In this document: positions 1 to 8,072 of the stretch, piece after piece
Position numbering within the stretch: position 1 is the first letter of the stretch
Layout of the letters: the number at the start of each line of letters is the position of its first letter
Source: Tenodera sinensis
Taxonomy: Eukaryota > Arthropoda > Insecta > Mantodea > Mantidae
Length of the DNA stretch: 64,000 nucleotides
Direction: 5' to 3'
Assembly (NCBI GenBank): GCA_030765045.1
Contig: CM060967.1
Span: 120,851,434 to 120,915,433 of the forward strand
Translations under genes and position numbers: made by a program
The notes under the pieces: generated by a model
Told to the model about the DNA's origin: nothing
Databases searched by the model: none
Seen by the model: only the letters and a program-made list of their open reading frames with translations

Positions 1-23
1 ATTATCATTGAGCAATTCCGCGT

Positions 24-428
24 GTGACTAACTGACATTTACACTACATTTTCTTCCTAAAATGTCTCTCTAATGGTCAATATAGGTGTAAAAATGTTAT
101 TTTCATGACATACGATGACAGAGAATACATTGGCGGTTGTGATAGGAAATATAAAAACCTTAAAAAAGTGAAACAATTATTTAATAATGAGCGCTAAACT
201 TTTCGTGACTTCCTGACATTTTTGTCAACTGCAGGTCCAACTTCAAATGTTTGTCCTCCATTTTCTCTGAAAGTTTTCTTATTTGATTTGTTCTGAAAAA
301 TCACTTGAGAGAGGAACTTCTAAACTTTCAAATGACCTGAAAAAAGGTTTGGCATGTTATTCTCATCTGGAGATATTTATTCAAAAGGTCAGCGTGACTA
401 GCTGACATGAGTTTGTGACTAACTGACA
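24..428 (+). repeat. Left cluster of the 14-mer GTGACTAACTGACA
   Basis: Four copies are seen at 24-37 (exact), 205-218 (GTGACTTCCTGACA), 394-407 (GTGACTAGCTGACA) and 415-428 (last base varies in context). All are in direct orientation. They lie between the left inverted repeat and the 3' side of the transposase ORF. Repeated subterminal motifs of this sort are commonly transposase-binding sites; that role is inferred. Confidence 0.6.
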
Positions 429-798
429 CTTGCGAAAATTGTAATACTTTGTCTTTGTTTTACATGGTATAACATATGGTAAATCATAGTGTTACGTATT
501 ATACGTTACATACATGTAATACATACAGGTGTGTAATTGTATTTATCATTTGGAGAAGAATCACATCCTTTGGAGAAGCATTACTGTCATGCAACACAAA
601 CAGAATAAACATGTTGACGGCTCTCATTTCTTATTACAGTTACGTCATTGCAAGTATAAAAAGCTGACTCAAAACCATAACAAAGATGACACATGAGAGC
701 ACACAGCACACACCTGTATCACATGATTGGACTCCCTATGGTGCAGGAACGCTAAATGCACTAACCTCGTAGTACACGCGCATGTCACTACACTGTTT

Positions 799-2543
799 TT
801 ATTTCCGAAAGTTGTGCATCATTCTGACACTTTCCGCACATGAAAGAAAAGCATATTCCACAACATTTAAACCTAATACTTTCACATAATGAACCCGCTG
901 AGTGGACGGCATAGGTGAAATACGTTCAAATCTTTTGTCGAGAAATTCTTTTGCTTCTTCAATTTCAAGCAGAGAAACCTCAAGAAGACATAATTTGGTT
1001 TTCTTTCTAACAGTATTAACAAATTCTTCAGCACTCTGAATCCTGCTTTCGCAGCTGTCCATGCCATCCTCTTCACTTGTCCTCCAATCGCATCTACTGC
1101 CCCCTTTCCCTGATAGGATTCGAAGAAGTGCCATTCAATTTGGATTCCAAATACTTCGGAAAGATATGTCACATGGCTCAATGTGTATTTCTGCTTAAAA
1201 TGACAAGCAGCTCTATCAGAAAACACTTTCACAAGTTCAAGATTCGGAACAATATCCAATATTTCCGAAAATATATTCTTTAAGCAAATATCAACTGCAT
1301 ATTTGTCATGTGATACATAATCAGACACCAAAGCAAAAGATTGTTTCTGAATTTCACCAATATCTTCTTTCCTATACCAGGCAACAGCAGTAAATATTGA
1401 GATCTGTGTATTGTTCCAGTGGGCAGCTTGAATTTCATTTTGCCCCTTGCATGTGTAGTTCTCAAAGAAGTCGATCTGTATCACAGCTTCACTAATTGCA
1501 ACATTTTTCCGAGCCTTCTTAAAGGCCTCGGATTGCTGTCTTTTTACATAAACGTGATTAAGGAAACATGGCAGGCAATTGCTCAGTTCTTCAATGCAGT
1601 CTTTTACAGACCCATTTTTAACTTCTATTTCCATTCTTCCATTACGTGAACTCCACAGCTTCCATTCACATGGAGAATTAGCAAGTTTATCCGAAATGTC
1701 TGCTCCACTCAATCCCGGGCAGTTGGAGCATCCTCCCTGTACACATTCACTCAATTTCTGATCACAAACCACTTGTGCTATGAACTTACAAAATTCAGTC
1801 TCAGTGAGTACATGATTTTTACACAATGCTTTGAGAAGAAACTTCGTATTTTCATGTATAATGCGTGTGCACACATTATGTGGGATCTGACTTTGAAGAC
1901 GCACGTGAGCAGGGCGTAATTCAGCAAATTTTGTCAACCCCACGGACATTTCTACTCGGTCTTGTAGAAAGAGTGCATGTGCTTCTTTTAATATTACCAC
2001 TAGATACCTAATGCGAACTTCTTTTGTTTCTCCCTGAACATGGATTTCAATAAAATCATCTCTTCCAGGAGCTTGGTAAGATATTGAATCATCCTGACAG
2101 AACTTGATGATTGCACTTTTAAGCTCCTCTGATAGTTGTTTTCCTGATACTGGGACAGAATGCTTTGGTTTTACAACATGTAATCCCTCTTCAACTGCTA
2201 ACTTACGAATCATTTCTTTTCTTTTACGTGGAGATTGCGGCAATGCTTCCTCAACACGTTTTCTGCTCTTTCCGAAATACCGTTTGCTTTTGAAAGCGGT
2301 TGATGTTGATGGAGTATCCTTATCAATCCCTTCTTGGTCTCTTATCTTCTGTCTTGCCCACTGTGCTTGCTTATATCTCCTATATTCAGCTTTGAGGTGT
2401 TCTCTTCCTTGTTTTGTTTGTTTCATTATTGCTCTTCCTTTCCTCATGGTCACTTCTATTTTTTCCTTCCATTGTGCATAACTGCCTTGCTCCTTCAAAC
2501 ATTGTTTGTATTCACGTTGTCTTTGGGCTGGTGTTTTAGTCAT
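799..2543 (-). pseudogene. DDE-type transposase-like gene, frameshifted near its 3' end
   Basis: One minus-strand frame reads 553 aa from position 2543 to 882. A basic, Lys/Arg-rich N-terminus (about residues 1-110) is followed by a middle domain with clustered cysteines (CVQGGCSNC, about residue 265-275). Next comes a probable RNase-H-fold catalytic region with QIDFFENY, VFSDRAACHFKQK and, about 40 residues on, FESYQGKGAVDAIGGQVKR. The last block resembles a GKGxxDxIGGxxKR signature seen in multicopy transposase-like proteins of insects and Hydra. Near position 1040 the likely reading continues in the frame of a 111-aa ORF (799-1134), so a single indel has probably shifted the native C-terminus. 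The acidic residues suggest DDE chemistry, but the exact triad is an inference. Confidence 0.55.
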
Positions 2544-2631
2544 GGAGTCAAAAACAGACTGATACGTCTATCCTGACTGAAGTCCCAGAAGCACTGTGCG
2601 CGTATGACGACCACAGGGCGCCAGCACTAAT

Positions 2632-2801
2632 TGTCCGTTAGTCACGTGTTTTGTGGGAAAACTAATGACTACAGAGGAAAACTTTCTCATACTTTTTTAT
2701 TTGTTATATTGTAATGACGCAGAATCAAAAAAGATATTTATTTTAGTCTATTACTTTTCCCTGCAGAGGACTTTATCCTTATTTACCGTGACTAACTGAC
2801 A
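2632..2801 (+). repeat. Right cluster of the 14-mer, one inverted and one direct copy
   Basis: TGTCCGTTAGTCAC at 2632-2645 is the reverse complement of the left-end 14-mer with one mismatch. GTGACTAACTGACA at 2788-2801 is an exact direct copy. Both sit upstream of the transposase start, so they could serve as end-binding sites or autoregulatory sites. Confidence 0.55.
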
Positions 2802-3159
2802 TTGACACACAGTGATAATTAAAGAGGCTCTAAGGATTATTTATAAATGTCGAAAATTATTAGCCATATACACGTTTTGAAGAAGAGATGTGTGATGTAC
2901 AGAACAAAAAAATTAAAACAGTTGTACATAGCTCCTGAAATATTGATATGAAAATCACCGTTATTTGCACTTATTTTTAGTGCTTTGGAAATATATGGGT
3001 AAGAAGTGAAATTGGAACCCATATTCACGTTAAAAACATTTATTTTTCACTTCATAAGATACTTTGGAGTATCTAGCATCATCTTTCCTCAGTAAAAAAA
3101 GTGAAACATTAATTTCAAATTTTAACACTCGGTATGACATGTTCGCGGAATTGCTACAT

Positions 3160-3572
3160 TACCACTGGCACTACCACTACCACTAGCACTGCCACTAGCA
3201 CTGCCACTACTACTGCCACCACCACTGCCACCACCACTACCACCACCACTGGCACCACCACTACCACCACCACTGGCACCACCACTACCACCACCAGCAG
3301 CACCACCACCAGCACCACCAGCACCACCACCAGCCCCACCACCAACCCCACCACCACCAGCACCACCACCAGCACCACCACCACCAGCACCACCACTACC
3401 ACTACCACTAGCACTAGCACTACCACGGTACTGCTAGTGCTAGTGCTGGTGGTGGTGCTGGTGCTGGTGGTAGTACCATTACCATTACCACTACCACTAC
3501 CACTACCACTACCACTACCACTACCACTACCACTACCACTACCACTACCACTACCACTACCACTACCACTAC

Positions 3573-3630
<58 letters not shown>

Positions 3631-3632
3631 TG
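3160..3632. repeat. Triplet/hexamer low-complexity block (CAC, CTA, ATT units)
   Basis: The block runs through CCACTA/CACCAC mixtures (about 3160-3420), switches to the complementary GTGCTG/GTGGTG type (about 3430-3470), continues as near-pure ACTACC (about 3480-3570), and ends as an ATT run (about 3571-3631). The CAC-rich half and the following GTG-rich stretch can pair as a hairpin centred near 3425. Long Thr-, Val- or Ile-rich open frames here are artefacts of the repeat. Confidence 0.9.
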
Positions 3633-3849
3633 ATTCATTCTCTGAATAATTTCATCTATCTGTGTTTAATCTGTAGCCTCTATATATATATAACTTAAAC
3701 AAACTCTTATGACTGTAATGCTGTCTCTGTTTATATATTATTTGTATTCATAATATTGTTTAAATCAATATTAATTATTTGTATTCCTTATTTAAAAATT
3801 GACGAAGCCATGAATTTGTAAAAATATTTTTACGGTGAATAAAGACACA

Positions 3850-3881
3850 CCCCCCCCCCCCCCCCCCACACACACACACAA
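3850..3881. repeat. Poly-C tract joined to a short CA repeat
   Basis: A run of about 17 C residues passes directly into a short CA repeat. It is simple sequence with no gene. Confidence 0.85.
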
Positions 3882-3969
3882 AACAATATCATGGTCTATT
3901 TTCCTACATAACATCCATCCTTTGAAGTATGTACAACAGGTGGGAGATCTTGACACTTGGAAGAAAATA

Positions 3970-4842
3970 TACTTGCTGTCCCAAAAAAAAACTAACAATG
4001 CTTAGTATGTTGTGCGGCATGGCAATTGATCAATTTTGAAATAGGAACCGCTGTCTGGAAATGCATGGTTTGGACGCTGTATAGCACAGAAGTTTGAGAA
4101 CAACGGTTGTGACAATTTAACATTCATTTTGGTATCTTAACATGGAAGGAATGCTACCCTTTAGCCATCTGTGTACTGGGATGAATGACCTCAGCATAAT
4201 AACATACCTAAGCATGCATTAATTCCTCCACAAAGTCCTCGGTGTGCATTCTACTGCATCACTTGTGCAGTTTTATGTACAATAATGTTTCTTAACAGCA
4301 CTGTGACATGCACCAGTACACAACTGCTGAAATCGCCAACTTGAGCACACTTTGATGCAAATGTGTGGAATCACCTCAACGTTGCATATGCAAATTGATG
4401 GATTGGTGGAGGTAGACAAGTTTCATGGCCAGAATGGTTGCCAGATCTGGCATTTCTCGACTATTTTCTTAGGAGTTGTGTGAAGAGTATGTTGTATGGT
4501 ACACCTGTAATGCCAGCAGAGGATCCTATGGCTCGAGTCCACAGAGCGATTGAAAATCTCCAAAGACAATTGCACGTATTGGGTCACGTGCATGAGGCTC
4601 AGCACCACTAACATAAGCTTAACAATGATGTAGGAAATACACAGTACAAAGCCCATTTCTAATGTAGACAGCTCAATGTTGGGTTTATTGACAAAATGTA
4701 AATGTACACCCATCTCACACTTTGATGTGCTACAGCATCCAAACCATGCATTTTCAGATAGAGGTTCCTATTTGAAAATGATCAGTTTGTCATCCCATAC
4801 AATATACTAGGTGTTGTCAATATTTTTTGAGACACTCTGTAT
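3970..4842 (+). mobile_element. Mariner-like element with long (about 100 bp) inverted ends
   Basis: The left 100 bp (from about 3970) and the reverse complement of the right 100 bp (to about 4842) align imperfectly along their length. Shared blocks include ATAGGAACC and AAATGCATGGTTTGGA. The outer right end, GACACTCTGTAT, is typical of insect mariner termini. The inside holds only a C-terminal transposase fragment, so this is an internally deleted or strongly decayed copy. Confidence 0.7.
4441..4611 (+). pseudogene. C-terminal fragment of a mariner-like transposase
   Basis: The plus frame reads 56 residues to a stop. It begins PDLAFLDYFL, which matches the PDLxxxDYxL motif around the last catalytic Asp of Tc1/mariner transposases, and ends LHVLGHVHEAQHH. 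The upstream catalytic domain is not readable in one frame. Confidence 0.6.
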
Positions 4843-5190
4843 ATGAAAAAGTTCCAAACACATCTAATGAATTTTTATCTTCCATTTGAAGAAAACCTAC
4901 TCATGATGTTCGTCCATTCTACACTAAAGGAAAAATAGCCAATTGTGGAGGATTGGCTAATTATATGTATCTGATAGACAAGAGCAGCTGAGGATTATGA
5001 AAGTTTCTTGTTAAGCAACTCTGTGTTTATTTAACTATAAAATTTACTATGGCAATGGTATTTTGGTTCTAGAATTTTAATAAATTTTCAGAAAAATGTC
5101 CCACTTTCAGTCTAATGTTCTCAATGTTATTGAAGGAAACTTATAATAACAAATACCCTCTCCTTATTTATCCCAAAACACTTACCAATG

Positions 5191-5388
5191 CTATTTTGTA
5201 GCTGACGTATCAGAAGAATTTCTATGTGAAGATGCAGAATAAGCACTTTGGTTGTCTCCAGAAAATGATGCAGCATTTCCTGCCATCTGAGTGCTGGCAT
5301 GCATTGCACGTGCAACTCCATACACGTATGTGATATCAGGTCTCTTCAGGGGATCTGCATTGATACATGCATTCACCAAGCTTCGCAG
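5191..5388 (-). CDS. NEK7-like: NEK6/7-like kinase, coding exon 5 (C-terminus)
   Basis: Translation starts LRSLVNACINADPLKRPDIT, matching the end of the NEK6/7 kinase domain, and ends at a TAG (5191-5193). A TTCAG acceptor lies immediately upstream on the minus strand. The tail after MHAS is longer than the short vertebrate NEK6/7 tail: about 35 extra residues rich in Ser, Ala and Asn. A good donor (TTG|GTAAGTG) lies four or five bases after the stop, so the transcript may splice again in the 3' UTR, or an alternative C-terminus may exist. Confidence 0.88.
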   Translation of the reverse strand: MRSLVNACINADPLKRPDITYVYGVARAMHASTQMAGNAASFSGDNQSAYSASSHRNSSDTSATK

Positions 5389-5499
5389 CTGAATAAGTCA
5401 GAAAAAAGATATATTTAACAAGAAAGCAATATGCAGAGAGAAACATGTAGGAGGGTAAGAAACTTTCAATATACTATGTTATTTCAATACACAATATAT

Positions 5500-6060
5500 T
5501 ATGTCTGGCAACCATGAAACTTGTCCACCTCCACCAATCCATCAATTTGCATATGCAGCATTGAGGTGATTCCACACATTTACATCACAGTGTGCTCAAG
5601 TTAGCCATTTCAGCAGTTGTGTACTGGTACATGTCACATTAGATCGACAAACTTTTAAACCAGAGGAATGGCTGGTGTCTTTGCAAGAGTGCAGTAGAAT
5701 AGGGCATATCGATGCACTCTTTGTGTTAATTGCAATGGGCGTGCATTCCAACATTTACTTTTAATAGTAAAGCTGTGATTAACTGTAAACAATGAGATGT
5801 TTGTGTTTTGTTTATGTGTTCTGGGTTTGTTTCTTGGATTAAGATTGTAAGTCTTACTAAGATAAATGCAATACTAATTTGCATTGTTGATTTTGCTATA
5901 AATACTTAAACTGGGTGGGCGGCAGTAATCTATGACATTAACTCCTCTAGCACTTTAATGAAGCACTGTAGCAAAAAGCTTTCCTTAATAAAAAGTGTTT
6001 AAAATAATGTTATCCATCAGCTCCCAAAGTCTGTCAGTCTAATTTTGGGACACTCTGTAT
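5500..6060 (-). mobile_element. Second, inverted copy of the mariner-like element
   Basis: Positions 5505-5640 match the reverse complement of about 4297-4431. The outer sequence GGGACACTCTGTAT near 6047-6060 repeats the mariner-type terminus. The interior has drifted and I find no usable frame. It lies just upstream of kinase exon 5, within the last intron. Confidence 0.55.
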
Positions 6061-6097
6061 AAATGAAATGTACAGAATGTGCATAAAAATGTTTGAT

Positions 6098-6210
6098 GTG
6101 TGCACTCACATAACTTTCACCACTCACTCTTGTACAAACTATTCTTACAAATGCTCATTCTTTTATCTACCTCATGTTAACCTCTTAATATGAAAGTCCT
6201 AGTATACTCA
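6098..6210 (+). repeat. Fragment of interspersed family A (5' portion)
   Basis: The sequence from GTGCACTCACATAAC onward resembles the start of the family A copies near 7.14, 47.0 and 53.3 kb but is soon lost. It lies in the last kinase intron. Confidence 0.5.
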
Positions 6211-7137
6211 TGTTTTTAATTTTGACAAAGGAATAAAATGCTGAGTATACCTGGGCGTAATGTTTTCGACTGACACACTTTTAAAAGGCCAAATTTGCTC
6301 GCTGTCTTGTGTTTTAGTAGTCCCTTGGTTCTTTCCCTACATTTTGCTATGGTCTGATATTTTGAATGTATATTTTCTGTCAACAGGTGTCTGAATCACA
6401 CAGTTCATTGATATTTTTCCACTAGATTTAGCCATACTGGAGGTCTCTGCTGTGCTCTGATCTGTTCTTACAGTTTATGTGTTGCTTTCTCACATTTTAT
6501 GAAAATGGAGAGTGAAGAAGAGTTAAAAATTGAATTTAGTGGGTCTGAAAGTTCTGTAGCTATGGGGGGACTTCAGGACAAGAAAGTGATAAATCAGTTT
6601 CATCTGGGAATAATATTGCCAGTGTCAGAGTCTGGTGCAAAACTGATCCTTCTAGATCTTCAGGCTATTTCACACAGCACAAACATATAAAAAAAGGTTC
6701 TATTGTTGTGCATTTTATAGTGCTTCAATGTCCAAGGTCTAGTTTGTAAATGTAATTTCAGCAAGGAAAAAAAAGTTAAACAAATCATGAGTATAATTAT
6801 GATTTTAATCTGAGGAATATTCACAGATTAAAATCTCCATTGTTAAGCTCATAAAAATTAATTTCATTGTTACTTCATAGTACTTCATAGAATATTTCAT
6901 TTCAGCAATTAAAAAAATATATGGCAGAAGAGCCATCATATTGCAAAATAATTGATTTCTGCAATGTTCAACCTGATTAACCTCTTAACTTATCTTTGTC
7001 TTGTTGCATATTTCCTTATAGGCATAAGCAGATTAGGGGAATACAGTAGGCATTAAGCAATAGTCAAAACTTCTAAGAGTAGGTTTGTTGTCCTTGAAAG
7101 TCTGTTCCTTTAGCATGGCCAAGAGAGAAAACATCTG

Positions 7138-7695
7138 ATGTTACACTCACATGACTTTCTCTATTCTTGTACTAACCCTTTTTACAAACTCTTATTCCTA
7201 TATCTCCTTTATGTTGGTTGAGATAAACATTTATACAAATTATCTTATTGCTTATTTCCTTATAGGTGCAAGGGGAATATGGGAATACAGTAGGCTTTGA
7301 GCGATAGTCAAATGTTTTAAAGCTTTGAGATCCTGTTCTCTTTACACGCTTAACATATAAAAAAAATGAACAATGATGTTCCATTTCATGAAAGTTTTAG
7401 GTTTTCCAAAACTGACACAAATAACAAGAACCATGTAAAGGGTAGTTTAGGATGCGGCTATTTTCTTCAAAATCTTTGTGTCACATCCTTGAAAGACATT
7501 AAACTTAAATACCAACTTTGGTTTTTAACCAACTTGTTTTTGAGTTATGCTGTCCACAGACAGACACAGACACAGACCTTTTTCTAAAATCATATTTTTG
7601 GATTCAAGGATCTCAAAACATATATTTCCGGTGAAATCTTGACATCAAATTTTTTATTAGAATACAATACTTCCTCTACTTAGCAGTAGAGAAAG
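7138..7695 (+). repeat. Interspersed family A, internally deleted copy
   Basis: It starts with the family's CTTTCTCTA end and has the GGGAATACAGTAGGCTTTGA block. Internally it jumps to the TAGTTTAGG block, the ACCAACTT...GAGTTATGCTGTCCACAGA block, and the hairpin-like end CTCTACTTAGCAGTAGAG. Longer copies contain about 300 bp more in the middle. No coding capacity is evident. Confidence 0.7.
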
Positions 7696-7862
7696 GCATA
7701 TCTTGGAAATAGTGAACAGAATAAAAAGTTTTAGTTGATATAAACTGTATACTTTACTGACATACATTTTTATATAGTGAGATTTTGTCTGTTTTCTTAT
7801 GCTATGCAAAAATCATTCAGAATGAAGATGACTTCACACAATTCCCACAAAATTCAAGATAT

Positions 7863-8072
7863 TGTAACAAATTTAAATGTAACAAATTTACCAAATCTTT
7901 TTATTTTCTCAAGCTTCAAGTACAGCCACACTACTAGTTTCTGTCTCTTAATCTTTCCAAACTCTCACACCAAACTAGTTTCTGTCTCTTAATCTTCAAC
8001 AACTCAAACTGTCTCTCTGGCAACCTCCTTGAAAATCAAAGAGTCTTAATGACATGGAGAAGCCATGTCACA
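7863..8072 (-). repeat. 3' LTR of the collagen-carrying retroelement
   Basis: It is the same 210-bp repeat. The stop codon of the element's ORF (8068-8070) falls inside the first bases of this LTR. Confidence 0.9.

Larger units (their letters stand above)
11..3155 (-). mobile_element. Putative complete DNA transposon with 12-bp terminal inverted repeats
   Basis: A perfect 12-bp inverted repeat, AGCAATTCCGCG at 11-22 and CGCGGAATTGCT at 3144-3155, brackets a transposase-like ORF on the minus strand. A 14-mer resembling GTGACTAACTGACA occurs several times in the terminal regions, as expected of subterminal transposase-binding sites. Length is about 3.1 kb. The sequence CATT lies just outside both ends, one base from the inverted repeat, and could be a 4-bp target duplication, but this is uncertain. 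A 12-bp inverted pair 3 kb apart could occur by chance, so the boundary call rests on the pair together with the ORF and the 14-mers. I cannot assign a named superfamily. Confidence 0.5.

Noticed and set aside
3134..3649. 171-aa Thr/Leu/Pro-rich frame and its Val/Ile-rich partners on the other strand
   Set aside because: They are translations of triplet repeats; period-3 simple sequence stays open in several frames without being a gene.
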